A stretch of 64,000 nucleotides of DNA from CBDDEH01 sp965226865 (GTDB taxonomy: Bacteria; Chloroflexota; Dehalococcoidia; Lucifugimonadales; JAGWBF01): contig CBDDEH010000003.1 of the NCBI GenBank assembly GCA_965226865.1, positions 124,001 through 188,000 on the forward strand, given 5' to 3'. Numbering within the stretch: position 1 is the first letter of the stretch; the number at the start of each line of letters is the position of its first letter. Both the position numbers and the translations under genes were made by a program. Shown here piece by piece: positions 35,145 to 43,277 of this stretch. The notes under the pieces were generated by a model. That model was given only the letters and a program-made list of their open reading frames with translations. It searched no databases and was not told where the DNA came from.

Positions 35145-36048
35145 CCGAGAAGAACCGAAGCTGTCTCTGGTGCGCCAGTGCGCCTTGCTGGGTATCAGCC
35201 GCTCCGCGTTGTACTACCTGCCAACCGAGGCCGGCGCCGAGGACTTGGAGTTGATGGCCCTCATAGACCAACAGTACCTGAAGACACCTTTCTACGGCTC
35301 CAGAAGGATGACTGCCTGGCTCAGAAATCACGGACACCAGGTCAACCGCAAGCGGGTCCGCCGGCTGATGCAGCTGATAGGCCTGGAGGCCATCTACCGG
35401 CGTCCCAACACCAGCAAGCCAAACCCAGGGCATAAGGTCTATCCGTACTTGCTCAGGGGGCTGGAGATCAACCGGGTCAACCAGGTGTGGGCCACCGACA
35501 TCACCTACATACCCATGGCTCGGGGTTTCCTCTACTTGGTGGCCATCATGGACTGGCACAGCCGCTACGTGCTGGCCTGGCGGCTGTCCAACACCCTGGA
35601 GGTAGACTTCTGTGTTGCGGCTCTGGAAGAGGCCTTGAGCAAGGGTCGGCCACAGATCTTCAACACCGACCAGGGCAGCCAGTTCACCAGCGAGGCCTTC
35701 ACCAGCATGCTGCTGGCGCAAGGCGTTCAAGTGAGCATGGACGGCAGGGGGCGGTGCATGGACAACGTCTTCGTGGAACGGCTGTGGCGCAGCATCAAGT
35801 ACGAGGAGGTGTACCTGAAGGCATACCAAAATGGGACTGAGGCCAGAAAGGGGATTGGGGCTTATCTGGCCTTCTACAACCAAGAGCGGCCCCATCAAGC
35901 CCTGGGCTATCGGTCACCGGGTCAGGTGTTCCATGCAGTGAGCCCACAAAGGTGTTTACTGGAACTTCCACGAGCCTTACCATCGGATGAAGGTTTACGA
36001 GACACCCCAGCGGTAGACTCTCTTATTTTAGCCTCACCGCTGTCCTGA
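35113..36048 (+). CDS. IS3 OrfB, copy 2
   Basis: 311 residues identical in design to copy 1 OrfB, with intact DDE residues (WATDITYIP, NTDQGSQFTS, FVERLWRSIKYEE). The GTG start at 35113 lies within the altered OrfA. An upstream in-frame extension exists only because of the missing T and is not part of the normal product. Confidence 0.88.
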   Translation: MSRSQRRAMIDREEPKLSLVRQCALLGISRSALYYLPTEAGAEDLELMALIDQQYLKTPFYGSRRMTAWLRNHGHQVNRKRVRRLMQLIGLEAIYRRPNTSKPNPGHKVYPYLLRGLEINRVNQVWATDITYIPMARGFLYLVAIMDWHSRYVLAWRLSNTLEVDFCVAALEEALSKGRPQIFNTDQGSQFTSEAFTSMLLAQGVQVSMDGRGRCMDNVFVERLWRSIKYEEVYLKAYQNGTEARKGIGAYLAFYNQERPHQALGYRSPGQVFHAVSPQRCLLELPRALPSDEGLRDTPAVDSLILASPLS

Positions 36049-36482
36049 TGATGGGGTCCACTTGATTCATCAGGTGTTGCGATTACATAACTCCAAACGA
36101 GACTGAAGCGCAAAAAATGGTGGGATTCAAGATCGAGGACATGGACTCGGCCAGAAAAGCCGCTGAAGAGCTACTAAGCCGTGGTGCCGGCTGCGCAATT
36201 ATTACGATGGGTGCCAGGGGCGCCTACTATGCCACAACCAGAGGTGGAAGACACGTACCCGCCTTCCCGGTACAAGCCGTCGGCACAGTAGCAGCCGGCG
36301 ACGCGTTTAACGGCGCTCTGGCCGTGGCTCTGGCCGAGGGGAAGGGCCTGGACGAGGCCCTTCTGTGGGCAACTGCAGCAGGTGCCCTGGCAGTTACCAG
36401 ACACGGAGCCCAAGATTCCATGCCCAGCCGACAAGAAGTTGAAGCCTTTCTCAAATGTCAGTAGTAGCATGGTCCGGACCGC

Positions 36483-37922
36483 ATGATGGCCTTCAGAAAG
36501 GGCGGCCATGGTAAAATGGATACTGTGCCGACTCCTGATAACCCAGAAGAAGAAAAACCCGTGCAGCTACGGAACCTGCCCAGTGTTGAGAGAGTCCTCT
36601 CCAGCAAGCGCATCAGAACGCTCACAGAGGAATATACCCGTGAATGGGTCACCAACCTGGTTCGCAAGGAGATAGAAGAGGCAAGGCTGAGTATCCTTAA
36701 TGGACAAACGGCTCCCAGCCAGGAAGACATCGCTACCTCCGTTGCAAACAAGATAGAGGCGATCGGCCAGGCATGGCCTCGCCCGGTAATCAATGCTACC
36801 GGTGTCATTATCCACACCAACTTGGGACGGGCCCCTCTGAGCCTGGAAGCTATGGAGGCCGTGATCCAGGCGTCGGAAGGCTACAACGACCTTGAGCTTG
36901 ATATAGAAGAAGGAAAACGAGGGTCCAGGTTCTCCCATATACAGCGGCTGCTCTGCCAGCTTACTGGCGCTGAGGCTGCTCTTGTAGTTAACAACAATGC
37001 CTCAGCGGTGCTTCTCGCCCTCTTCTCTCTTGTTAGCGGCAAAGAGGTAATCGTGTCCAGGGGCGAAGCCCTTGAGATAGGCGGAGGCTTTCGGGTACCG
37101 GATGTCCTCCGGCAGAGTGGGGCCACTCTAGTGGACGTAGGCACGACTAATCGCACTTACGTCTCAGACTATGAAGCTGCGGTCACGGAAAACACCGGAG
37201 TCATCCTCAAGGTGCACTCCAGCAACTTCCGCGTTCAGGGATTTGCCCATGCGACGGAAGTGGAGGAACTGGTGGACATGGGCAATCGCTACGACATACC
37301 CGTGCTACACGATATTGGAAGCGGTTGTCTTCTCAACACCGAGGACTTCGGTCTGGCACATGAGCCGACTCCCCAGGAGAATATATCGGCGGGTGCCGGG
37401 CTTGTATTTTTCTCCGGTGACAAGTTATTGGGCGGCCCTCAGGCGGGGATCGTCGTGGGTAAGGAAAGTCTGATTCAGAAAATGGGAAGGCATCCTCTGG
37501 CCCGGGCTGTTCGGATCGACAAGATATGCCTGGCTGCTCTATATACGACTCTTCTTCACTACGTCAAAGGCGAAGCCGCCACAAAGATCCCCATTTGGCG
37601 AATGATTAACACTACGTCCGGGCAGTTGGAGGACCGGGCTTATCACTGGCAGATCGTAGTCGGTAAGAGGGGCTCGGTAGCGAAAGGTCGCTCCACCGTT
37701 GGAGGTGGAAGTCTTCCGGAGGAGACTCTGGAAACTTGGCTTCTGGTTCTCGACTGCCAAGGTATCGTGGGAGGCGCCGAGGCTGTGGCCAAACGCCTCA
37801 GAGACAATAACCCTCCGGTTGTTTCACGTATCCAGGATGACCGGGTTGAGTTGGACCCCCGGACAGTCTTCGTCGAAGAGGAAGACTCCCTGCTTCGAGC
37901 CGTACAGGACGCTCTTATTTGA
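36483..37922 (+). CDS. selA: L-seryl-tRNA(Sec) selenium transferase
   Basis: SelA converts seryl-tRNA(Sec) to selenocysteinyl-tRNA(Sec) using selenophosphate and PLP. The 479 residues begin with the N-terminal domain (LRNLPSVERVLSSKRIRTLT), then RPVINATGVIIHTNLGRAPL, NNNASAVLLALFSL, and the PLP-lysine motif FFSGDKLLGGPQAG (K314). The RGEALEIGGGFRVPDVL segment is also typical. The length is normal. The start is uncertain between ATG 36483 and ATG 36516. It shows that the organism decodes UGA as selenocysteine; selB, selC and selD are not in the window. Two candidate selenoproteins are at 43270 and 55450. Confidence 0.93.
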   Translation: MMAFRKGGHGKMDTVPTPDNPEEEKPVQLRNLPSVERVLSSKRIRTLTEEYTREWVTNLVRKEIEEARLSILNGQTAPSQEDIATSVANKIEAIGQAWPRPVINATGVIIHTNLGRAPLSLEAMEAVIQASEGYNDLELDIEEGKRGSRFSHIQRLLCQLTGAEAALVVNNNASAVLLALFSLVSGKEVIVSRGEALEIGGGFRVPDVLRQSGATLVDVGTTNRTYVSDYEAAVTENTGVILKVHSSNFRVQGFAHATEVEELVDMGNRYDIPVLHDIGSGCLLNTEDFGLAHEPTPQENISAGAGLVFFSGDKLLGGPQAGIVVGKESLIQKMGRHPLARAVRIDKICLAALYTTLLHYVKGEAATKIPIWRMINTTSGQLEDRAYHWQIVVGKRGSVAKGRSTVGGGSLPEETLETWLLVLDCQGIVGGAEAVAKRLRDNNPPVVSRIQDDRVELDPRTVFVEEEDSLLRAVQDALI

Positions 37923-38649
37923 CGCTTACGTTTAATTCAGCCGTGCTCTGAGACTCGAGCTTTTGGGCGGCGTTGGATACGATCTCCGCCGCCGTGTCGA
38001 TGGTCAAAGTGCGCATGTTCAACATAACGTTGTAGAGCGTGACATCCTGTGGGTGCACCTTAAAGAACTTTTTGAAGTACATCTCCCGCGCTTTTTCCCC
38101 TTCGAATACGAACTTCTCGGCGTCCTTCCTGGCAAGGTGCTCGCGGTGTTCTACGTTTCTGACGCGGATTTCCTCCGGTGATTCAAGGCCCACATGTAAA
38201 GTGCCTGGCTTGTCTTTCAATATGACGTTCGAGCCGCGCCCGATTATGACTACGTTCCCGGCGTCGGCTAGGTCCCTGATGACTCCGCTGGTTACTTCGA
38301 TGAACCTTTGATCATTTAACCTCTGGGCGGCGGTCAGAGGCTCTTGGGCCAGGTCGCCGTATTCCTCCGCAGGCAGATATTCGATGCCGTGGCTGAAATA
38401 CGGTTCGCCTGCCGCGCCCGACATAGCCGACCTCTCCAGCATACTTTGAAGGAAATAGGCTATCCTGTCCCGAAGTGGGACCTTTTGCTTCTCTTTGATC
38501 TCCAGCACCCTGACGGTGGAACCGATGAGCTTTGCGGCCTGGGCAAGTATGAGCCTGTCGACGTAACCCGCGTTCAACGAGTGGGCCACCTTCACACCCA
38601 ACTCATCCGCTCTCGACCCGACCGGTCCATGGATCGTCACTACTGGCAT
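37915..38649 (-). CDS. Cytidylate kinase-like family protein
   Basis: About 244 residues of the cytidylate-kinase-like P-loop family. The N-terminus (MPVVTIHGPVGSRADELGVK) has a degenerate P-loop (GPVGSRAD), followed by LADAGNVVIIGRGSNVIL and a basic, helical NMP-kinase region (IRVRNVEHREHLARKDAEKF). Family members with reduced P-loops often sit in regulatory roles, so CMP phosphorylation is not assured. The ATG 38649 has GGGGAG 5-7 nt upstream; an ATG at 38667 is less well placed. Its 3' end overlaps the convergent selA end by 8 bp. Confidence 0.8.
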   Translation of the reverse strand: MPVVTIHGPVGSRADELGVKVAHSLNAGYVDRLILAQAAKLIGSTVRVLEIKEKQKVPLRDRIAYFLQSMLERSAMSGAAGEPYFSHGIEYLPAEEYGDLAQEPLTAAQRLNDQRFIEVTSGVIRDLADAGNVVIIGRGSNVILKDKPGTLHVGLESPEEIRVRNVEHREHLARKDAEKFVFEGEKAREMYFKKFFKVHPQDVTLYNVMLNMRTLTIDTAAEIVSNAAQKLESQSTAELNVSVK

Positions 38650-38828
38650 GCTCACTCCCCGCGGCATTAGGTTATCAGAGACCAGATTTCGACCGTCTCA
38701 GTGTAGGAGAACATAAGTTAGGTTGTCAAACGCCGCACAGGTTGGGAAACTGGTGTTGACTTCCTGGTGGCGCCCGGTCAAAATGGGCCCTGCGTAAGCC
38801 CCCCTGTCCTCTGGTAAGGAGGGTGTCT

Positions 38829-39842
38829 ATGGGGCGGATAGCAGTCCGCCTTGAAACCAACCCACAGTTCACCCACCGCGGCATGATAGAGCTCGCCTCT
38901 CTGGCCGAGTCGAGGGGATATGAGTCGATATGGTTGCCTGAGGGATCGGCCAGCGATGCCCTCACGCCACTAACTGCCGCTGCTTTATCCACGGGCCGAA
39001 TTGGGTTGGCGACGGGCATTCTTCCGATATTCTGGCGATCACCCACCTTGGTAGCTATGTCGGCTGCCAACCTTGATGCTATTTCAGGTCAGAGGTTTGT
39101 CCTAGGCTTGGGGGTAGGACACAGAGTTGCCGTTGAGGACTGGCACGGGATACCATTTGACCGCCCTCTCGCCCGCGTTCGTGAGGCAGTGGATATAATC
39201 AGAGGGTTGATCAATGGGGACAGGTTAAGCTACCGAGGAAAAGTGTACAGTATAAAGGATGCGAAGCTGGGGTTCAGTCCTGTGCGACCCCGCTTGCCTA
39301 TTTATATTGCTGCTATGGGTCCCAGGATGCTGGAGCTAGCGGGGGAGATAGCAGACGGCGTGTTGCTTACCTGGGCCTCTCCCAAGTATATGGAACCCGC
39401 ACTCGAGCACATTAGTGTCGGCGCCAGGAGGTCCGGCCGAGCAATGGAAGATATCGACGTGGCGTCCTACCTCAGGGCCGCGGTCTGTGATGACGACGAC
39501 ACCGTACGCGATGCCGTTCAGCGTATGATCGCTGGATTCCTCAAGGGGCACAACGTGACCTTCTATAAGAGACATTTTGGAGAGATGGGGTTTCAGAGGG
39601 AAGCCGGAGCGGCCTCGGAGGCTTGGACGCGCGGCGACGCCGACGGGGCCGCGGCAGCGATAACGGACAGGATGCAGAGGGAGCTGGTGGTGTTCGGATC
39701 AGCCAGGGACTGCGCCCAACAGATTGAAGCCAGGAGGGTGGCCGGCCTGAAACTACCTATAATTGCGCCCTTCACCGTGAAAGACCCACGCGAGTCTTTC
39801 GAAACCACGATAAATAGCTTTTCCGGTGACCATTCCGGGTAA
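38829..39842 (+). CDS. Luciferase-like (LLM class) flavin/F420-dependent oxidoreductase
   Basis: About 337 residues of the bacterial luciferase-like TIM-barrel family, which uses FMNH2 or F420. Typical sequences are ELASLAESRGYESIWLPEG, GRIGLATGILPIFWRSPTLV, SGQRFVLGLGVGHRVAVEDW and LPIYIAAMGPRMLELAGEIA with DGVLL. The ATG 38829 is 6 nt after GGAGG. An amidase gene starts 11 bp after its stop, so the two form an operon; a substrate ring-opening or amide-cleaving pathway is possible but unproven. The family is typically expanded in SAR202-like Chloroflexota. Confidence 0.86.
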   Translation: MGRIAVRLETNPQFTHRGMIELASLAESRGYESIWLPEGSASDALTPLTAAALSTGRIGLATGILPIFWRSPTLVAMSAANLDAISGQRFVLGLGVGHRVAVEDWHGIPFDRPLARVREAVDIIRGLINGDRLSYRGKVYSIKDAKLGFSPVRPRLPIYIAAMGPRMLELAGEIADGVLLTWASPKYMEPALEHISVGARRSGRAMEDIDVASYLRAAVCDDDDTVRDAVQRMIAGFLKGHNVTFYKRHFGEMGFQREAGAASEAWTRGDADGAAAAITDRMQRELVVFGSARDCAQQIEARRVAGLKLPIIAPFTVKDPRESFETTINSFSGDHSG

Positions 39843-39852
39843 TGGAGACAAC

Positions 39853-41268
39853 GTGAACAAAGCTGACATTCCATTCCTCTCCGTCGCTGAGCTTGGTGGA
39901 CTTTTCAAAAAGAAAGAGGTCTCACCGGTAGAGGCAATAGAGGCGTACCTCGACAGAATCGATAGGGTGGACGGAAAACTAAACTCCTACATCACCGTGT
40001 GCAGAGAAGTGGCTCTCCGGGAAGCAAAAGAAGCTGAGCGAGCACTGAGCCATGGGGAGTATTTGGGGCCAATGCACGGAATCCCTGTGGCGGTCAAGGA
40101 CCAGATGAACACCAAGGGAATCCGTACTACCGCCGGATCGACTTCCCTATGGGAGTTCGTTCCCGACGAGGACGCAACCGTAGTGGCCAATCTCAAAAAA
40201 GCCGGAGCGATTCTCCTAGGCAAGCTGAATATGAGCGAAATGGCTCTGGGTGAGAGCTTTTATCACCCGGCCGGTACACCGCGCAACCCTTGGAACCTGG
40301 AGCTCAATCCAGGTATATCGAGCAGCGGTTCTGGTGCCGCTACCGCCGCTTTTCTCTGCGCCACCTCTTTGGGTGAAGATACGGGGGGCTCTATCAGAAT
40401 CCCAGCGGCGTGGTGCGGGATCGTGGGTTTGAGACCCACATGGGGAAGGGTGAGCAGGTACGGTGTATTGCCTTTATCCTGGTCTATGGACACAGTGGGT
40501 CCCATCTCTAGGACAGTCGAAGACTGCGCAATTACCCTCGATGCCATAGCCGGTTATGATCCATTGGACAGCTACACCTGGAACACTCCCGTCCCTGGTT
40601 ACCGTAGAGCGCTCTCCGGGGATATCAAAGATGTTAAAGTCGGGCTGTTGCGCCAAAAGGTCTATTCAGATTCTGTAGACCCCGAGATCAGGGATAGCGT
40701 GGTGGCGGCTGCTGGTGTGCTGGGAGAATTGGGTGCATCCGTCGAGGAGGTCTCAATTCCAATCACGGATAGCGCCGGGGCTATTTCGAAGGCTATAACC
40801 GATGTTGAAGGCGCACTTTTCCACTTTAACCGGTTAAGGACGAATGCTAAAGTGTACGAGCATAACAGCAGGGTGCGTTTGCTAACCGCCGCCCTAATGC
40901 CAGCTCAGGCAATCTACAAGGCAGAGAAGCTCAGGACACTTTTACGCGACCAGGTACTGGAAGCCCTTAAGCAATTTGACGTTCTGATATCGCCGACGTC
41001 ACCCACTGAGGCGCCTAAGATCGCTGAGTCTCCAGGGGTCAGCGGAAAAGAAGAAGCCCAATCGAGCATCTGGGGCCAGAGAAACTTCACGGGCCCTTTC
41101 AACCTGGCCAGCATCCCAGCTCTGGCGCTTCCATGTGGGTTTACATCAGGTGGATTACCCATTTCATTATCGGTCGCCGCCCGTCCCTTCGAAGAAGAAA
41201 CCTTATTGAGGGTAGCCCACGCTTACGAGCGAAATACCTCGTGGCATACCAGACGGCCCCCTGTTTAA
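39853..41268 (+). CDS. Amidase signature family enzyme (GatA-like)
   Basis: About 471 residues of the amidase-signature family, with the Ser-cisSer-Lys triad: VAVKDQMNTKG (Lys), GISSSGSGAATAA (cis-Ser region) and GEDTGGSIRIPAAWCGIVGL (nucleophile Ser in TGGSIR). It resembles GatA, but no gatB or gatC is adjacent, so a free-standing amidase is likely. The GTG 39853 has GGAG 5 nt upstream and starts 11 bp after the luciferase-like gene stop, which indicates coupling. A 171-bp gap without a recognisable gene separates it from the truncated PAS gene. Confidence 0.88.
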   Translation: MNKADIPFLSVAELGGLFKKKEVSPVEAIEAYLDRIDRVDGKLNSYITVCREVALREAKEAERALSHGEYLGPMHGIPVAVKDQMNTKGIRTTAGSTSLWEFVPDEDATVVANLKKAGAILLGKLNMSEMALGESFYHPAGTPRNPWNLELNPGISSSGSGAATAAFLCATSLGEDTGGSIRIPAAWCGIVGLRPTWGRVSRYGVLPLSWSMDTVGPISRTVEDCAITLDAIAGYDPLDSYTWNTPVPGYRRALSGDIKDVKVGLLRQKVYSDSVDPEIRDSVVAAAGVLGELGASVEEVSIPITDSAGAISKAITDVEGALFHFNRLRTNAKVYEHNSRVRLLTAALMPAQAIYKAEKLRTLLRDQVLEALKQFDVLISPTSPTEAPKIAESPGVSGKEEAQSSIWGQRNFTGPFNLASIPALALPCGFTSGGLPISLSVAARPFEEETLLRVAHAYERNTSWHTRRPPV

Positions 41269-41439
41269 ACTGTCTGACGTTAGCTAGTTACTCAGTATGC
41301 GTCCTCTTACTGCAAATCACACTCGGGTCACACCGTGCCCACGCTACAGTCACGCTAACCGTGTGTAAATGTGTAATACGGATGTGCCGGGCAGGGTATT
41401 TGTGTACAAGTAGCTGAATAGAACTGACGTGGAATATTT

Positions 41440-41628
41440 ATGGTGAACCAGCGTAAAAGGGACGGCGCTAAGCGTCGTAGCCTCCCCAACTCTTCTGTAC
41501 CGTCGCAAGAGAATCTCAAAGGTCAGACTAAGATATTGCAGTCCATCCTCACCAGCCTAGGGGATGGACTTATTGTTGTGGATGGAAGGGGCAACTTACT
41601 GACGTCGAACCCAGCCGCCGCCGAGATC
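41440..41628 (+). pseudogene. N-terminal fragment of a PAS-domain signalling protein, cut by IS3 copy 3
   Basis: Only 63 codons remain: a basic N-terminus (MVNQRKRDGAKRRSLPNSS) and the start of a PAS domain (QSILTSLGDGLIVVDGRGNL, then LTSNPAAAEI), which closely resembles the PAS start of sensor kinases such as the one at 6657. The IS3 element follows directly. No continuation is present on its far side, so the rest was lost or moved by rearrangement. Confidence 0.72.
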
Positions 41629-41645
41629 TCAAGTGGACCCCATCA

Positions 41646-42581
41646 TCAGGACAGCGGTGAGGCTAAAATAAGAGAGTCTACCGCTGGGGTGTCTCGTAAA
41701 CCTTCATCCGATGGTAAGGCTCGTGGAAGTTCCAGTAAACACCTTTGTGGGCTCACTGCATGGAACACCTGACCCGGTGACCGATAGCCCAGGGCTTGAT
41801 GGGGCCGCTCTTGGTTGTAGAAGGCCAGATAAGCCCCAATCCCCTTTCTGGCCTCAGTCCCATTTTGGTATGCCTTCAGGTACACCTCCTCGTACTTGAT
41901 GCTGCGCCACAGCCGTTCCACGAAGACGTTGTCCATGCACCGGCCCCTGCCGTCCATGCTCACTTGAACGCCTTGCGCCAGCAGCATGCTGGTGAAGGCC
42001 TCGCTGGTGAACTGGCTGCCCTGGTCGGTGTTGAAGATCTGTGGCCGACCCTTGCTCAAGGCCTCTTCCAGAGCCGCAACACAGAAGTCTACCTCCAGGG
42101 TGTTGGACAGCCGCCAGGCCAGCACGTAGCGGCTGTGCCAGTCCATGATGGCCACCAAGTAGAGGAAACCCCGAGCCATGGGTATGTAGGTGATGTCGGT
42201 GGCCCACACCTGGTTGACCCGGTTGATCTCCAGCCCCCTGAGCAAGTACGGATAGACCTTATGCCCTGGGTTTGGCTTGCTGGTGTTGGGACGCCGGTAG
42301 ATGGCCTCCAGGCCTATCAGCTGCATCAGCCGGCGGACCCGCTTGCGGTTGACCTGGTGTCCGTGATTTCTGAGCCAGGCAGTCATCCTTCTGGAGCCGT
42401 AGAAAGGTGTCTTCAGGTACTGTTGGTCTATGAGGGCCATCAACTCCATGTCCTCGGCGCCGGCCTCGGTTGGCAGGTAGTACAACGCGGAGCGGCTGAT
42501 ACCCAGCAAGGCGCACTGGCGCACCAGAGACAGCTTCGGTTCTTCTCGGTCAATCATGGCCCGGCGTTGGGACCGGCTCAC
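41646..42581 (-). CDS. IS3 OrfB, copy 3
   Basis: 311-residue DDE transposase subunit, like the other copies, with one visible substitution (EDMELM for EDLELM). All catalytic acids are present, and the T6 slip site joins it to OrfA. Confidence 0.9.
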   Translation of the reverse strand: MSRSQRRAMIDREEPKLSLVRQCALLGISRSALYYLPTEAGAEDMELMALIDQQYLKTPFYGSRRMTAWLRNHGHQVNRKRVRRLMQLIGLEAIYRRPNTSKPNPGHKVYPYLLRGLEINRVNQVWATDITYIPMARGFLYLVAIMDWHSRYVLAWRLSNTLEVDFCVAALEEALSKGRPQIFNTDQGSQFTSEAFTSMLLAQGVQVSMDGRGRCMDNVFVERLWRSIKYEEVYLKAYQNGTEARKGIGAYLAFYNQERPHQALGYRSPGQVFHAVSPQRCLLELPRALPSDEGLRDTPAVDSLILASPLS

Positions 42582-42862
42582 AACCCGAAGCTCCGTGACA
42601 AAAAATCCCGTTCCACCTTGAGCTGCCCAATCTGTTGGTAGAGCTGGGCAGTGAGGACCTCTTGGTCCTTCTCCTGGCGTCCAGCACCATTTTCAAAGAG
42701 GTGCGGCGCCCCCTGAGTCAAGGCCTTCTTCCAGGCATGGATCTGGCTCGGGTGGACTTCAAACCGGCTGGCCAGCTCTGCAATGGTGTGCTCCCCTTGG
42801 AGCGCGGCCAAAGCCACTTTGGCCTTGAAGACTGGGCTGTGCTTCTTACGTGTTTGCTTCAT
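42578..42862 (-). CDS. IS3 OrfA, copy 3
   Basis: 94-residue helix-turn-helix subunit identical to that of copy 4, overlapping OrfB by 4 bp and carrying the T6 frameshift site near its end. Confidence 0.9.
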   Translation of the reverse strand: MKQTRKKHSPVFKAKVALAALQGEHTIAELASRFEVHPSQIHAWKKALTQGAPHLFENGAGRQEKDQEVLTAQLYQQIGQLKVERDFLSRSFGL

Positions 42863-42941
42863 GTCCTGCTCCTTGTTTCCGTCCTATTTTAGGAGCGGGA
42901 CTCTCTCTTAGCCACCTGTCCGAATTTTGGGGTCCACCTCA

Positions 42942-43277
42942 CACTACACTCCCTACCTTTTCATACTGGTAAACGTGTACCAGTTCGTGGACGATCAGGT
43001 CGGTATTGGAGCGTGAATGGTGGCCGGTCAAGGGCAAGTTTATTGTCCGGAAGGTAGTAAAAGCTCTTGAGTTGTTGAGCTTGAAAATCAGCTTCAGAAT
43101 TCTGCCTTCGGCGATTCTCACCCTGCCAAACTGGATAGCGTCAGGACCCAATACTGATGACGCGACGTGGATTTCCGCTTCAGTTAACCGGCTAACTCCG
43201 GTAAGCAGGTGCCATAGGAACTGAAAGATCACCGGCCCACGGATGAGATCGAAAAGCCGGAACGCGACGTTAGCCAC
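42942..43277 (-). pseudogene. HELVH-motif protein, C-terminus removed by IS3 copy 3
   Basis: 112 residues survive, ending at a TGA supplied by the IS end. It contains VHELVHVYQYEKVGS near its C-terminus, an HExxH-type motif of a small family often annotated as DUF4157-like or metallopeptidase-like; the residues that would follow (usually a third ligand and C-terminal helices) are gone. The start overlaps the stop of the upstream selenoprotein gene by 8 bp, so the two were co-transcribed. The partner sequence is not present across the element. Confidence 0.65.

Larger units (their letters stand above)
34754..36065 (+). mobile_element. IS3-family element, copy 2 (one base shorter)
   Basis: A 1,312-bp copy in the orientation opposite to the other three, with a perfect 3-bp target duplication TTC (34751-34753 and 36066-36068). 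The clean duplication and restored ribokinase frame fix the element's ends for all copies. It is one base shorter because the slippery T-run has five instead of six Ts. Confidence 0.94.
34226..36464 (+). pseudogene. Ribokinase-type PfkB sugar kinase, split by IS3 copy 2
   Basis: Removing the IS (34754-36065) and one TTC duplicate gives a continuous PfkB kinase of about 308 residues: the first half ends DPGPARGIPVEF and the second resumes IRCCDYITPNETEAQKMVGF. Signatures are GALVMDLVA at the N-terminus, YSGGKGANQAAAAVRMGA (substrate site) and VAAGDAFNGALAVALAEGKG, which carries the catalytic Asp (AAGD in place of the usual GAGD). The ATG 34226 starts the family sequence MLKPGIVVVG. The insertion lies in the middle of the gene, so no enzyme is expected. 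Ribokinase would feed ribose to the pentose phosphate pathway. Confidence 0.88.
41629..42941 (-). mobile_element. IS3-family element, copy 3, at a rearrangement junction
   Basis: A full-length 1,313-bp copy with intact ends. The flanking triplets differ (ATC at 41626-41628, CAC at 42942-42944), and the two flanks belong to unrelated truncated genes on opposite strands. The missing target duplication fits recombination between two IS copies, or an adjacent deletion, rather than simple insertion. Confidence 0.92.

Noticed and set aside
37915..38649. Cytidylate-kinase-like gene as a functional part of the selenium system because it touches selA
   Set aside because: It is convergent and only overlaps at the 3' end; no sequence feature links it to Sec synthesis.
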